A stretch of 64,000 bases of DNA from Agarophyton chilense (Eukaryota > Rhodophyta > Florideophyceae > Gracilariales > Gracilariaceae), in assembly GCA_030374765.1 (NCBI GenBank), contig JARGXX010000010.1, positions 496,001 to 560,000 on the forward strand, written 5' to 3'. A model generated the notes under the pieces. That model ran no database searches. It was not told the DNA's origin and saw only the letters and a program-made list of their open reading frames with translations. Positions 19,201 to 30,154 of the stretch are shown one piece after another. Numbering within the stretch: position 1 is the first letter of the stretch; every line of letters starts with the position of its first letter. The position numbers and the translations under genes are program-made.

Positions 19201-20115
19201 CTACAGCCTCACCCCGTCAAATCTCTCAAACCTAGCAAACACCCTAACACCAAACTGGTTACCAGCATACTCCCCACTTTCAAAACAAAACCACATATCA
19301 AGTTCAAACACACCGCCATGTCGCTCATTACAAACCGCCTCATCTGCAATGTGCACACGAGCCTCTCCAATCACGTCCGCGCCGAGTGTCAGTGCCTGTC
19401 CATCATCCTCACCCGCTGCACACACCAACACAGAGACATCTTCCACTCTTGCGTTTTGTAACTGCACAAGCGCTTCACAACCACATAAATCCACTTGCAG
19501 TTTCGGCATAACGCTTTCAGCGCAAACCCCACTTCCCTGTAAGATTTCCACGGGGCAAGTCGCGAGACGACGACGTGCAGGCTCTTTCTTTCTGAATAAC
19601 ATACTTTTCTGCATGCGTCGCTCTATGAGATCGTCCAGTCGCACGTCCCCGAACAGAGCTTCACACTCTGTTGAAAGCGGATGTTCCTCCGAGCTTGCAT
19701 CTTCCACTTGTTGCTCCCCGCGTACAAGGTTCACAAGTTCCTCGAACCTTTGTGACAGCAATGGATACGGCTCCGCTTCCCTTTGTAGCAGTTCTGAAAC
19801 AGAGTGTATTCCTGCTTCAGTTGCGTTCCAATCACACGAGTTGCAATAGATCTGTTCGGGCGTTACTTTCACCCGATGGTCGCACACGGGGCAAAAAAAA
19901 TGTTTAGCAGACTTTGACGAAAGAGAGGCAGGGCGTATGGGGTCCTCTTCTCCAACAATAGTGGTTAGACGCCCATTGTACACGTATAGGTCTGATGCGT
20001 TGCCAGCATCTTGTTCGTTTAGACTGATGTCTTGCTCACCGTTGTCATCTCCATCGAGAAGAACGAGAGGGCGGTACAGCAAAGTAGTGCCCATCGTTTC
20101 ATTTTCCACGGACAT
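19201..20115 (-). CDS. Dynactin p62 (DCTN4)-like protein
   Basis: A 304-residue protein with two CxxC pairs, FFCPVCDHRV (C75, C78) and YCNSCDWNATEAGI (C91, C94), resembling the zinc segment of dynactin subunit 4 (CPGC…CGFCRW-x-x-x-x-x-G). The following PLLSQRFEELVNLVRGEQQ also fits. The C-terminus (ALVQLQNARVEDVSVLVC … VFARFERF) resembles the beta-rich DCTN4 tail. DCTN4 sits at the dynactin pointed end and supports dynein transport. The N-terminal zinc region of full-length DCTN4 is missing, so the gene may be divergent or have unseen upstream exons. ATG at 20113-20115 chosen over a TTG. Moderate certainty. Confidence 0.5.
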   Translation of the reverse strand: MSVENETMGTTLLYRPLVLLDGDDNGEQDISLNEQDAGNASDLYVYNGRLTTIVGEEDPIRPASLSSKSAKHFFCPVCDHRVKVTPEQIYCNSCDWNATEAGIHSVSELLQREAEPYPLLSQRFEELVNLVRGEQQVEDASSEEHPLSTECEALFGDVRLDDLIERRMQKSMLFRKKEPARRRLATCPVEILQGSGVCAESVMPKLQVDLCGCEALVQLQNARVEDVSVLVCAAGEDDGQALTLGADVIGEARVHIADEAVCNERHGGVFELDMWFCFESGEYAGNQFGVRVFARFERFDGVRL

Positions 20116-20931
20116 CGCGCTTGTCAGCAAGAGGAAGCGTGGTATCTCGTGCCGCTCGCTTCAAAAGCGCTTTGCGATAGTGGATAGGATCTAGATGGAC
20201 TCGCACGGACACTGACTGCTTTGGAATGAGTACCTGCATTCGGCTCTTCCCAATTTTGAATGTCAGCAGAATTTCATTTGGCAGATGTTCATGTCGGAAA
20301 GTCTGCTTGGAATGTGGCATCTGTAATGATCGGCACGAACGCTTCTGCAGAGTACGTTTTGAATTCAAGTTACGAGAGCACGTGTAGATTATGCTTTTCT
20401 GACCTCGACTGTGGGAGTCTGTCTGAAACAAACTTCTCTTCGTTATTGTTGTCTGCCAATCTTGTTTTTGACGCGCTAGCTAGCAATGGTGTCGTAGAGG
20501 TTTCTCCGGTGTGTGAAGGACGCCAACGCGTCATCGGTGATTGCGTGATCAATCCTAAGAGCGCTGAACAATGTGGCGCAACGGAGAGGCATATATCGAG
20601 ACACAGGTGAACCTCCTTTGGTGGCTTAAGGGCAGCGAAACAAGGTCGTTGTGCCTTGCGTCAGGGCCTTTAATTCCCCGAATACTTTCAGCGTAAGAGA
20701 ACCAGTTTTCAAATCTAGATTGAGTTTCGCTCAGCCCGCGTGTATTCGGCTTTTCTCTTTGAAACCCTTTACATTTCAGAAGCTAAGAAGCTAACATTTC
20801 CCTATGCAGGGGGACGCTGGAGTAACCTCAGTAGCAGTCCATCTAAGTGCGGCTCTGTTGCATATTCATCAAGTGACTTGAATGTATCCTTTTCTGTCGG
20901 TCTCGTTTCTAGAAAGGCACAGCCAAAGATC
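20116..20931. other. Intergenic between dynactin-like and NDUFS8 genes
   Basis: A minus-strand frame at 20431-20099 (110 codons) overlaps the start of the dynactin-like gene in another frame. It might hold missing 5' exons of that gene, but no zinc motif or consistent splice pair was found. No other gene seen. Confidence 0.4.
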
Positions 20932-21699
20932 TCAGCGATACATACTCTCGTTGGCAATGTTCTTGGCGATTTCAGACTCCCATCTATCGCCATTAGCCAA
21001 CAACTTTTCCTTGTTGTACAGCAGCTCTTCATGAGTCTCAGTTGCATACTCATAATTGGGCCCCTCAACAATTGCATCAACAGGGCAAGCTTCCTGACAA
21101 GCGCCGCAAAATATGCACTTGGTCATGTCGATATCATATCTTGTGGTACGTCTCGATCCGTCAGGACGCGGCTCAGCCTCAATGGTGATAGCCTGTGCCG
21201 GACACACGGCCTCGCAAAGTTTGCAGGCAATGCATCGTTCTTCGCCGGACGGATAGCGACGCAGTGCATGTTCGCCGCGAAAGCGGGGCGAGAGTGGACC
21301 TTTTTCCATTGGATAGTTTAAGGTGACCTTGGGTTGGAAAAAGTATTGCAGCGTTAGTGCAAGGCCGCGGAACATCTCCGTGAGGAAAAGAGCCTCCGCC
21401 GTGCGAGTGACGACTGGGAAATACCGAAGAAAGTAAGAGCGAACAGTCAAATGGAAATGGAACAAAAAACCGTTGTCAGAGGCTTGGAATAGGTGAATCA
21501 CTGCGCATCACTTTGCCTTAAAACAATCTGGGAGGTCTCACGTACGGTGTTGGGTGTTGGTCGGTATCGGGCTCTCAGCATTAGAAGGCTCGGTGGGTTT
21601 TCTTTCGCCCTCATTCAGGCGCGGTGTGATCGAGAAGAATGAGCGAGCACCAGGCCGCAGAACTCGCGCCGAACGCACGATGCTGCTGGCGGAAAGCAT
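20932..21699 (-). CDS. NDUFS8: Complex I 23-kDa (TYKY) iron-sulfur subunit, NDUFS8
   Basis: A two-exon gene: exon 1 21699-21546, intron 21545-21414 (GTACGT…CCCAG, 132 bp), exon 2 21413-20932. The joined protein is 211 residues and carries two 4Fe-4S clusters of mitochondrial NADH:ubiquinone oxidoreductase (N6a/N6b). Ligands are C112-x2-C115-x2-C118-x3-C122 ([12 protein letters not shown]) and C151-x2-C154-x2-C157-x3-C161 ([12 protein letters not shown]). Exon 1 encodes an Arg/Ser-rich presequence starting [14 protein letters not shown], as expected for matrix import. Phases agree (51 codons + 1 nt). Exon 2 alone is open upstream to 21501, but that start would read into the intron and lose the presequence. 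Confidence 0.92.
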
Positions 21700-22273
21700 C
21701 TCAGAGGCGCACTTTTTCTCCTACGCCCAAGAGCACACACAATCGTCGGCGCCGCGCAGCACGAAATCTACCAACTTGGGTGGAGTGAAAGTGTTCTTCG
21801 TCACGGGGTCGAAAACGAACTGATATTTCATGTCTTCGCGTCGATGGTAGCGCAACTGCCGCAGCGCCAATCAATTGAAGAGATAATCTGCATTTCCTCC
21901 CCGTGCTTACACAATGCTTGTCTTACAGTCTACAATTTATCTCGCATGGGATTGTCAGACCCACACCGAAGCCCTCAAGTTGGTACAAATGGGACGTCAT
22001 CTTCCTGCTTCTCACCCCGACCTCCATCCTTCTCACGCAATGAACCATAGGTTCTCATAGCTTTCCGCAACGGTTCCACCAACTAAAGCTTGACTGCAGC
22101 CACCCGAACCATCCCCTCTTCATCCCCCCCCCCCCAATCCGTTTCTGCTCTATAACCCTCCGCTCGCGCCCGAATCCCCATACCCAACTATAAAGAACTC
22201 ATTCTCGAAGGCGACAAGCTGGTTGCGGTCGGCGTTCTTCAAGTTCGCTCACCGCACACCCGACGTCGCTCCC
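21700..22273. other. Divergent promoter region, NDUFS8 and PHD/CW gene
   Basis: About 570 bp between two head-to-head starts, pyrimidine-rich near 22100-22160 with a run of C at 22127-22136. No clear TATA box. Confidence 0.5.
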
Positions 22274-24883
22274 ATGTCTACAACCTTTGGAACCAAGCAA
22301 ATCTCAGCCGACCAACACGCATCGCTGACAGCCCCAGCCCGAGACCGCTCCATCACCGTCGACGATTTCATCGAGCAACCTGTGCACGCCGATCCGGAAT
22401 CGGACTCTGACGCCGACGAGAACGAACCCACTGTCCTTCCTACTCACAAGCGACGTCGTTCTGCGATCCGTCGCTCCAATTCATCGCTCTCATTTGAAAG
22501 TGACGCTCAAGAAGACGAAGACGTCGAACCGCCAAACAAGAAACAACGCTCAGGTCAACAAGATCCGACGCATTTTCCGACACCTTCTGCATCAGAATCA
22601 AGACCCTCCCACACAATATCTCTCCCTGCTGTTTCTCCGGTACCAGGGTCTCAACACAAGAGGGGTTACTCAACAGATCGTTCGTCCCTTTCACCCAAGC
22701 GTTCTTCAACGAAACCGTTGTTTGAATTCAGTCAAGTGCGTTCGCCGGGTAATACTCTGTCGCAACCCGAAACCTCTCCGATTATCGCACAACCCCTCCC
22801 GCATCACAGCGTCTCATCCTACGTGTACCCAAAATCACGAAACGCACCGCGCTTATCCATTGATCCTTCTGGAACACTACCAACCACCCCTCCTCATCCA
22901 ACCCACTCTCACCCACTGCCAGACCCAAAAATTCCTGTCTCGAATCCTGACTCGTTGAAGCTGAGGGACTGGTTTTCCAATAGCCCATCCGTGAAACATT
23001 CCTCTCCGACCTTGCCGATCCCCACTTCTCCTCACAGGCCTGCCTCGCCTACAGCCTTTAGTCCTAAAAGCTCTACTCCCAAACCCATTTCTCCGAAAGT
23101 CAATATAACACCTCTTTCCCCCAAACTTGCTGCTCGAAAGGTCAGTAATTCAGTCTCTTCAGATCCTGAGCCCCGTTCACCTTCGCCAAAGATTTCAGCA
23201 TCACTCGCAGCCAGATATCCGCAGCCACAACCAGCGAACTCCAAAGCTGCTGTTCTTCAGATATCATCACCTGTGACAAGCAACCGTCCGCCACCAAGAG
23301 GACAGCCCATCTCCAAACCTTGCGCTAATTCTCTGCCAACGACAGCGCAACCAAGAAATCCAAGCATTTCACCTTCTGCACAAGAGCCTAATTCTTCGAT
23401 GGAAGCTCCGACGCCAACCGTATTGCTACCAGCTGGTTCGGCCCAAGCGTCTCACGATGTGAGAAGAACTACCGATCAAGCCCAGTTACCACCACTGACA
23501 CATGACGATCTTGTCAACATTCGCATTCCAACGCCTGCAGACGGTGGAGACTGGGATCGATTTGTGTTCTTCAAGCATAGACCTCGACGCCATGATTTTG
23601 GAAACAGCTGCTATCTTTCTGATTACTCACCGTTTGCTGCGCTCGCTCCCGCAGTAGCGAATGAGCCGCCGTCAACAATTTGTGCGGTGTGCGGTGGAGG
23701 ATACAATCTAATTCCCTGTAATGGATGTGTTTGTGCTTTCCATGAGAAATGCGTGGCACCTTTTCCTGTCACAGGATCCCCATGGTATTGCAACGGTTGT
23801 CGCTCAGCCGGAATCCCTGATAACAACCCTACTCAAATCCCTGAACCTCCCTCAAATATTTCTCTAGCTGCCCAAGCGTTGCATCGCCCGATAATTGACG
23901 CAAAGGAGGGAAATCCAATAGACTTGGTACTTCATCCTTCATTGATGGCACTGTTCCGCAACGACTACGGAGGATATGATTGGCTTCAGTGCTACTCATG
24001 CAGGAGACGGAGAATTGTACCAAACGGAATACTTTGTGAATCCGTAGAGATCCCCTTCGAATGCGAAGGCATGTTTTGGCTACCTGAAAAAGAGCGGAAC
24101 TGTGTATCACAGATGGACCGAGATACGCAGGCTGTTGAAAAACACATAAATGAACAAGCAGCACGGCGCGGTGAGCGGAGAAAAGCTCTTTTAGAAATGT
24201 TTGGAAACGGTTCTGATGATGGTGAAGAAGATTCGTTGCGAAGCGATCCAGCGAACGTGAAATTGTCCGCAAAACCAAAAGTTCGTGAACCTCAACAGCC
24301 AAATATCAAAGCTCCAAAGCCCCCATTGATTCCGAATGGAACTCCTGTTTCCGATGCAGTTCCAGACTCCGCATCTTCATCCCAGTTTAATACGGACCGT
24401 GTCATTGATCAAAACCAGACCGTGAATGATACACGCCCATCGCCTCAATCTAGCAAAGCGAATGGTTTTGCCCCAATGGAGGTGGACACCGTTATTGCAG
24501 AACAACCTCATCATCCGAACGCAGAACTCACACCGACGGTTAGTGCAGTGACAAACGTGACGCCACGACTACCAGCCCCTCCATCCCAGCAAACCATGCC
24601 GATGCCAGCCACTGCATCGACCGCGGACAAGACTAAGTTACAAATGACCAAACAGGAAGATAGCACGGTGGGTCCAGGGACGAGACCAGAGGATGTCCAG
24701 CAGGATTTACTCGTGTATATAGCGGATTTGGAACTTGACGAGCCCACGGAAGATATTTTAACGGACTTAGCTTTGACTAACAACAAGGCCTTGACGCGTA
24801 TCTACATCGCGTTCCGGTCAAATAAGGATCGATTTAAACGACAAGCAGTGCGTATAGCAAAACGCGAAGCGAAAACAAGTTGA
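22274..24883 (+). CDS. PHD finger plus CW zinc finger chromatin reader
   Basis: An 869-residue, largely disordered Ser/Pro-rich protein with two histone-reading modules. A PHD-type finger lies at about 469-509 (CAVCGGGYNLIPCNGCVCAFHEKC…WYCNGC). A CW finger follows at about 570-612 (W-LQCYSC-RRRRIVP … FECEGMFWLPEKERNC), matching the W-x-QC-x2-C … C … C pattern. In plants and animals CW fingers bind H3K4 methylation and PHD fingers bind the H3 tail, so a nuclear chromatin role is likely. A short C-terminal helical domain (DVQQDLLVYIADLELDEP…) ends the protein. The start is the first ATG; the frame upstream opens only with TTG. Partner and target unknown. Confidence 0.78.
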   Translation: MSTTFGTKQISADQHASLTAPARDRSITVDDFIEQPVHADPESDSDADENEPTVLPTHKRRRSAIRRSNSSLSFESDAQEDEDVEPPNKKQRSGQQDPTHFPTPSASESRPSHTISLPAVSPVPGSQHKRGYSTDRSSLSPKRSSTKPLFEFSQVRSPGNTLSQPETSPIIAQPLPHHSVSSYVYPKSRNAPRLSIDPSGTLPTTPPHPTHSHPLPDPKIPVSNPDSLKLRDWFSNSPSVKHSSPTLPIPTSPHRPASPTAFSPKSSTPKPISPKVNITPLSPKLAARKVSNSVSSDPEPRSPSPKISASLAARYPQPQPANSKAAVLQISSPVTSNRPPPRGQPISKPCANSLPTTAQPRNPSISPSAQEPNSSMEAPTPTVLLPAGSAQASHDVRRTTDQAQLPPLTHDDLVNIRIPTPADGGDWDRFVFFKHRPRRHDFGNSCYLSDYSPFAALAPAVANEPPSTICAVCGGGYNLIPCNGCVCAFHEKCVAPFPVTGSPWYCNGCRSAGIPDNNPTQIPEPPSNISLAAQALHRPIIDAKEGNPIDLVLHPSLMALFRNDYGGYDWLQCYSCRRRRIVPNGILCESVEIPFECEGMFWLPEKERNCVSQMDRDTQAVEKHINEQAARRGERRKALLEMFGNGSDDGEEDSLRSDPANVKLSAKPKVREPQQPNIKAPKPPLIPNGTPVSDAVPDSASSSQFNTDRVIDQNQTVNDTRPSPQSSKANGFAPMEVDTVIAEQPHHPNAELTPTVSAVTNVTPRLPAPPSQQTMPMPATASTADKTKLQMTKQEDSTVGPGTRPEDVQQDLLVYIADLELDEPTEDILTDLALTNNKALTRIYIAFRSNKDRFKRQAVRIAKREAKTS

Positions 24884-25167
24884 GCACGAGGTGTATGATA
24901 TTCCTTCCCCTTCATGCTAGCTAGAGGTCGAATAAATCGTAACTTCGTCTTTTGACTGCAGGAATCACTTTCTACAGACTACCTTCGTCGTAGCCATGGC
25001 GGTAAAAGCAAGAGAAGTAAGCTACTTCGATTTAAAATCTAGGTGAAAAGCACCAAACAATACCACTTGCGGTTATGTAGAGAATTCTGGCTTGCAAGTG
25101 TTGCCGAGGTGCAGCAGTTAAAAAACATGACGTCCCTCAAGGGAGAGCGCTTTATATATGACGATTA

Positions 25168-26784
25168 TTACGAATCTACATCCTTCTTGATCTTCTTCTC
25201 TTTGCTGGATGAAGACTCTCGCTTGCGTTTCTTATCCTTGCTTGACTTTTCTTTCTTCGACGAAGACTTATCCTTCTTTGATGACGATTTATCTTTCTTT
25301 GATGACGATTTATCTTTCTTTGATGACGATTTATCCTTCTTTGATGACGATTTATCCTTCTTCTTCTTCTTTTTGGACTGATCCTCTGGTGTCTTCATTT
25401 CGACATCGCCGTCTTCTTGATCCAGCTTCTCCCCATCTTCTTCGCCTCCATCTTTCATGTCCACATCATTTGAGGAAGGATTCTCCCGTTCCACTTCTTT
25501 GACAGCCTCGTGCATGACATCAATGTTCTTCCGTGGTGCCTTCCCACTTTCATAAAACCTGAGTCGGTCCTCGACTTGTTCACGTAGTTTTCGACCAAAT
25601 ACATCGGTGGTTACCTCCGAAAAGCAATCCATACGAGAAGCGATCGAGCATTTATTTGCGAGATATCTCGATATCCGACCTTTATTCTTTTGCTTGGCTT
25701 TACCAATATATGTGGAGTGATATAACAAACCATATTTCGGAGTCTTTCCCTTAGTCTTCAACGCACGGAATAGAGCCTTCTCCGCCCCAAGAATTTGAAC
25801 GGTGGACGCTGGGTATTTGGCTAGAGACGTGAGGGAACCTGCATGTGAAATTAATCTCGCTCCTACTTGCTCACCAATAAGTGCGGCAAGATTCGGAGCA
25901 ACGACTGACATTTTGGATTTCAAGTAATGGTGCAAGCTCGCGCGATATTCAGCGAGTTGGACCACTCTCGAAGCAAACATGTCAATGTTCACGAGATCTA
26001 CATCTGAGATATCAGCACCCATTGACGACTCAGCAGCACTCACAACAGATCTGGCTTGGTCATCATTTAAGAGAACTTTGTCGAGCTCTGGGATAGAATC
26101 TTGAGAAAGAGTTGATTTGTCGCGCACAACTCCAACCACTCTTGCGTATTGAATGTTATCTGGTACCACTTTGACGAGCTCCGGGAAGTGCCATGAGTAC
26201 CATTCTCTAATACGCATCGCAAATGTGTTAATATCCTTGTCGAGCTGGTCAAGCAAAGCAATAGACTGGATGATCATATTATCCGCCTTATGTACATTGA
26301 ACTTCACTTTTGATCTCGAATACGAGTGTGCGAGGCCCAACTGGGCCTTGATGGTGTCTGTGGGCTTCAACCCGCTGATGAAGCGGTTCAGATGCATGCG
26401 AATACCTCGCAGCAACTCATCGCTTTGTTCATCTGAAATGACATTGATTTTAGAGCCAAGAGCGTCGGATACTGAACTCTTCAGCTTGGGATCACGATGC
26501 ACGCCTAATTGTACGGGCTTGGATTTGGATAGTGGCAAGTTTGTTTCCATAAAGTTTTTCAGAAAGTCCGAAACAGCGCCTTCAGAAATGAGATTGACAT
26601 TCTCTAGAGCATGTTCCGCAGTGGTAAACGGAGCGAACGCCTTGAGTTTAACCATCTTTGCAAAACGCGAGTATTCTGCTATTGCGGCTTGCATACTGTC
26701 CACCTGAGACGCGATAACGTCATGTTCGATGACTTCGAAAAGCGAAAAGCCCAAAGCCGACTCGGAAAGAAGAAAAGCAGCCAT
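25168..26784 (-). CDS. NOP56: Box C/D snoRNP core protein NOP56
   Basis: This 538-residue protein is a core of box C/D snoRNPs that guide rRNA 2'-O-methylation in the nucleolus. The NOP5NT region occupies about 1-70. The coiled-coil and Nop domain follow with [57 protein letters not shown] and [21 protein letters not shown]-x-MR-x-REWY-x-x-HFPEL and the two-S/T pattern fit NOP56 better than NOP58. The tail is Lys/Ser-rich with about five KKDKSSS heptads. The ATG at 26782-26784 is used. Divergent from bL27m. Confidence 0.93.
   Translation of the reverse strand: MAAFLLSESALGFSLFEVIEHDVIASQVDSMQAAIAEYSRFAKMVKLKAFAPFTTAEHALENVNLISEGAVSDFLKNFMETNLPLSKSKPVQLGVHRDPKLKSSVSDALGSKINVISDEQSDELLRGIRMHLNRFISGLKPTDTIKAQLGLAHSYSRSKVKFNVHKADNMIIQSIALLDQLDKDINTFAMRIREWYSWHFPELVKVVPDNIQYARVVGVVRDKSTLSQDSIPELDKVLLNDDQARSVVSAAESSMGADISDVDLVNIDMFASRVVQLAEYRASLHHYLKSKMSVVAPNLAALIGEQVGARLISHAGSLTSLAKYPASTVQILGAEKALFRALKTKGKTPKYGLLYHSTYIGKAKQKNKGRISRYLANKCSIASRMDCFSEVTTDVFGRKLREQVEDRLRFYESGKAPRKNIDVMHEAVKEVERENPSSNDVDMKDGGEEDGEKLDQEDGDVEMKTPEDQSKKKKKKDKSSSKKDKSSSKKDKSSSKKDKSSSKKDKSSSKKEKSSKDKKRKRESSSSKEKKIKKDVDS
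25262..25366. repeat. 21-bp tandem repeat in the NOP56 tail
   Basis: TCTTTGATGACGATTTATC-type units repeat at 21-bp spacing with small changes. On the coding strand they give about five KKDKSSS heptads. The repeats are coding and in frame. Confidence 0.85.
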
Positions 26785-27400
26785 TTCCAACCAGATAAGC
26801 GGTGATCAGGCGGCAACCCGCGCACAAAAGCAAATAAGGCGTTCGTTTAATATGCAAGTCAACCGGGAAGCAAACAAAACTTGCAATGTTCACGCACGTT
26901 ACGGGGCTTTCGCGAGCAAAGCAGACCTGTGAGGAACGGAAATATAATTTGGGCGACGCGTTGCAAACCAGCCGAGCGAAGGAGGTCAACAGATAACCGA
27001 TTAAGAAATGAGATAACGGGATGTGTACGACTTGTAACAAGAGTACAAGGGTTGCGTTGCGTCAGCTCGATGGGGGCTTGGTTCTTAGTTGATGGCGGAT
27101 CACGGATGTGAACGAGAAGTCGCTGGGGCGGGAAACGAGCCGTCGTCGGGGTGATTCTGATGGCCAGACGAAAACAGACGCAGAAAGACTCGGTGTTTTG
27201 GGTAAATTTTCGAAAATCGCACGCGATGCCATCCAAGTCAAGAGTGGTCTTGGTCAGTTGCACTCGAGCTTCAAAATCGTTATCGTTATTATCCTATCGC
27301 TTCGCTGTTTTCCGATTTGTGTATCCAACCGTTTGCCCGACTCCCGCGTCACAGACCTTCTCAGGGCGATTGAAAGAGACTGAAACCGACCGAGTGCAAA
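26785..27400. other. Divergent promoter region, NOP56 and bL27m
   Basis: About 615 bp between two head-to-head ribosome-related genes. Several short frames, none supported. Confidence 0.5.
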
Positions 27401-27829
27401 ATGCAAACCTTGATTTCAGGCTTTCGTCGCATCGCATCTGCGATTCCTTCACAAACCTCCTTCATTCGCCATGCAACGAAGAAGGCCAAAGGTTCAAGCA
27501 ACAACGGGAGAGATTCGCCTGGGAAAAGATTAGGCCCAAAAGTAAATGACGGTGAGTATGTTGAGACCGGACACATCTTAGTGCGACAGCGCGGCACTAA
27601 AATGTGGGCCGGTATGGATGTCGGCTGTGGTCGCGATCACACCCTCTACGCTCTGACTGACGGAATTGCCAGGTTTTGTCGCGCCAAGCCGCGCCCAGGG
27701 CTCAAGAAGGGTCGTGTGTACGTCAGCGTAGAACCTGCACCGGAATGGCGATGGAAGTCCATTCAGAAGAAGATCAAGAGATTGGAAATTGCGCGATATC
27801 GCGGGCCTATTCTACACGCCCCAAGGTAG
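27401..27829 (+). CDS. MRPL27: Mitochondrial large ribosomal subunit protein bL27m
   Basis: A 142-residue bL27 family member. The N-terminal 25 residues ([16 protein letters not shown]…) are a basic, hydroxylated mitochondrial presequence. The mature part opens [28 protein letters not shown], the extended bL27 tail that reaches the peptidyl-transferase centre. It continues with [28 protein letters not shown], the conserved RQRGT…GxNVG-x-G-x-D-x-T-L-x-A-L core. The basic C-terminal extension is usual in mitochondrial forms. A plastid location is less likely from the leader but not excluded. Confidence 0.9.
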   Translation: MQTLISGFRRIASAIPSQTSFIRHATKKAKGSSNNGRDSPGKRLGPKVNDGEYVETGHILVRQRGTKMWAGMDVGCGRDHTLYALTDGIARFCRAKPRPGLKKGRVYVSVEPAPEWRWKSIQKKIKRLEIARYRGPILHAPR

Positions 27830-28682
27830 ACGCTTGTTCTTTGCGAACGCTAGTTTCTGACTATCAAGAGAAATGGATCACTTGCAATGGTGGACTTAAG
27901 CATTCGCCAATTATCGTAGAAAGGCTTGAGAGACGCATATATCTTTAAGCTCGTTACGGAACCGACACATCCATTGCTCTAACCCGCTGTAGAGCGCTGA
28001 ATTCTCCTGAAGCTCCCCAGCAGCTGGTGTAGGATTTGCTAACGTGCATGTGACTCCCGGTGGCCTGAGACAACACATGAGCATGCTAAAGCACCAAAAG
28101 CAGACCGTAATGTCTTTTACACCCGTTTGTGTGTGTGAATTCCTACATGTCCTTGCTGTAGATACTCCTTTTAGACAGCCGTTTCGCTATTCAATAAAGC
28201 GCCGATTCAAGCCAATTTTCAAAAAGCATGTGTGGTGAGTAGGGTATCGACGCCATGAACAATCGAGTGTCTACATAATGCTGCTCGAAACAGCGCAAGG
28301 TATTGAATGCCGAGGGAAGGGCCACGAAATGTACACAGCTCGTTTACGGCCACACTTGCGGAAAGGAGCAATTTGATCTGTCCAATAAAATTCACTATTT
28401 CCTCGAAGACGAACAGTTGCCTGCCGTGGTGTTCCCAGACAGCAAAGTTATCGACAGCCGTATCCCATGTGACCCACGGGCGTATATATTATTACCGTCT
28501 GCAGAGTTGTGATGAGCCCCCGTCTTCGATCGCTCATACTACAGCAAGTCGGTCTTTGAGAATTCAATTCGGTACCCGCGTGTCACAAACTGCTCCGAGT
28601 TGCAGCAAGCCTGAGTCAGCTGAAAACAACACTCGCGACAAATATTGAAACAACTTTTTACAAAGGCCATTCGCGAACAAAC
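27830..28682. other. Intergenic, no gene supported
   Basis: Frames at 28044-28238 and 28303-28512 lack family features. Includes the promoter of cytochrome b5. No tRNA or snRNA signature found. Confidence 0.45.
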
Positions 28683-29182
28683 ATGCCGGGATCCAAAGCA
28701 TATCCGATGGTTGAGGTACGTAAGCCCCATTGAAAACACTCTCTCCAGACACAAATAGAGGGCTCTATGATATCTAATACAAATCTACGTTCGCTTTCAC
28801 CACATTTTCTTAGGTAGCACGGCATACTTCGAGCTCATCGTGCTGGATGGTAATCGACTCGAAGGTGTATGATGTTACTAGTTTTCTCCTTGAGCATCCT
28901 GGCGGAGATGATATCCTCCTGGACTCGTCTGGTCGCGACGCAACACGGGAATTCGAGGACGTCGGACACTCATCCGACGCCCGTGCACAACTTGCCGAGT
29001 TGCTCATTGGAGACTTGCGCGATCCGACACCAGAAGAAATTGAAAAAGCCGAGCAAGAGAAACGGGAAAAGGGCGAAAACCACGAAGCTCAAAAAGGTGG
29101 CGTTGTGGCTGCATTGGGGAAATGGTTACTTCCCCTTTTCTTGGTCGGTGTAGCATATATTCTCCGCAATTATGGCAAGTAA
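28683..29182 (+). CDS. Cytochrome b5, tail-anchored
   Basis: A two-exon gene: exon 1 28683-28715 (11 codons), intron 28716-28813 (GTACGTAAG…TTCTTAG, 98 bp), exon 2 28814-29182. The 133-residue protein is a membrane-anchored electron carrier for lipid desaturases and other oxidases. It joins as MVE|VARHTSSSSCWMVIDSKVYDV, the family's EVA-x-H…DCWMVIDGKVYDV block. Heme-ligand histidines are H39 (EHPGGDD) and H63 (DVGHSSDAR). A charged linker leads to a C-terminal hydrophobic anchor (about 111-128) ending RNYGK, which suggests ER or outer mitochondrial membrane. Its stop lies 9 bp from that of the converging gene. Confidence 0.93.
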
Positions 29183-29191
29183 ACCCAAGTT

Positions 29192-30154
29192 TCAGACATG
29201 TTTTGTCGGTTTTGGGTGCATAGTCGCGAACATCCTTTGCACATCTGCCTCCGTCACGATATAATCTTTTGGCTTCTCCTGTAGAAATGACGCCAGCGAG
29301 GTTTTCACGTGATCTGCAAAGCGTCGGTACCCAGACGCGACTTGTGCCTGCACATGGGGCGGTAACGTGCTTAGGATTTGTAAATCGGCTTCCTCGCTCA
29401 GTCCAGCACCCTCAACGGCAGCAGAGACCTCGGCAGCGTACTGCTCGAGTGAGACTAGCTGTGGCTTGTCTTCCGTGTTCGCTCCTGCTTGTTTGTCCTT
29501 GGCATTTTCCAGTCGCCATTGCAGTTCGCCTTTGTTCACATCATCAAGCTGGGAAAGGTCAACTAGACTATCATCGGAAATAAACGCCACAGTAGAAGTA
29601 TCCTCACCAAACTCTTGGAACGCATCATATAGCAAGATGTGTACTTTTTTATCGGCGTGCTGCGGACACCTTTGACCGACGCTCTCTTTCAAGCAATCCT
29701 GGACTGTCGCACCCCACCATCTTGTGACAGTGCGCGAAGCTTCGGTCCCAGCATCGACTTCCATTTTTTCAGCCTCTTCAAGATCGTAGTCAATGCGCCA
29801 TAAAACTTCTATGCGACAGCCTAATGGAGGCGGAACCACTTTTGGGGCATGGCTCAAACCCAACGCTTCCTTCTCGTCTGATTGTTGTGATTGTGTCCCA
29901 CTAGCACCACCTGAAGCGTTCTCTTTAACTGAAGAGCTGTGTGAAGAAATATCCTTGGTACAAGAGGGTAGAGTACGGGGCGTTGAGTTATTGGTTTCGG
30001 GGGGACTGTGCAGGTTTGTGTCACCCTGTGAGTTTATGTCACACTGGGATGATACAAGGGCATGGGCATGCTGACTGTTTACGGAGCTCGACTCGGGCTT
30101 CTCCGAGTCGGCGGAAATACGTTGAGACTGTTGCAGGGCGGTGGGCAAGCTCAT
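29192..30154 (-). CDS. Conserved-looking protein of unknown function
   Basis: A 320-residue protein I do not recognise. The first 105 residues are Ser/Gln-rich and disordered. A central region (about 110-210) looks folded: PPPLGCRIEVLWRIDYDLEE, RTVTRWWGATVQDCL, KKVHILLYDAFQEFGED, STVAFISDDSLVDLSQLDD. The alternation of short strands with RWWGATV and LYD-x-F-x-E is reminiscent of Tudor/Agenet-like barrels, but that is a weak guess. The C-terminal third is helical and acidic. ATG at 30152-30154; no upstream in-frame ATG needed. Ends 9 bp from cytochrome b5. Confidence 0.7.
   Translation of the reverse strand: MSLPTALQQSQRISADSEKPESSSVNSQHAHALVSSQCDINSQGDTNLHSPPETNNSTPRTLPSCTKDISSHSSSVKENASGGASGTQSQQSDEKEALGLSHAPKVVPPPLGCRIEVLWRIDYDLEEAEKMEVDAGTEASRTVTRWWGATVQDCLKESVGQRCPQHADKKVHILLYDAFQEFGEDTSTVAFISDDSLVDLSQLDDVNKGELQWRLENAKDKQAGANTEDKPQLVSLEQYAAEVSAAVEGAGLSEEADLQILSTLPPHVQAQVASGYRRFADHVKTSLASFLQEKPKDYIVTEADVQRMFATMHPKPTKHV

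Noticed and set aside
20099-20431. 110-codon minus-strand frame overlapping the dynactin-like start
   Set aside because: Considered as missing N-terminal exons, but it has no zinc motif and no splice pair joining it in phase.
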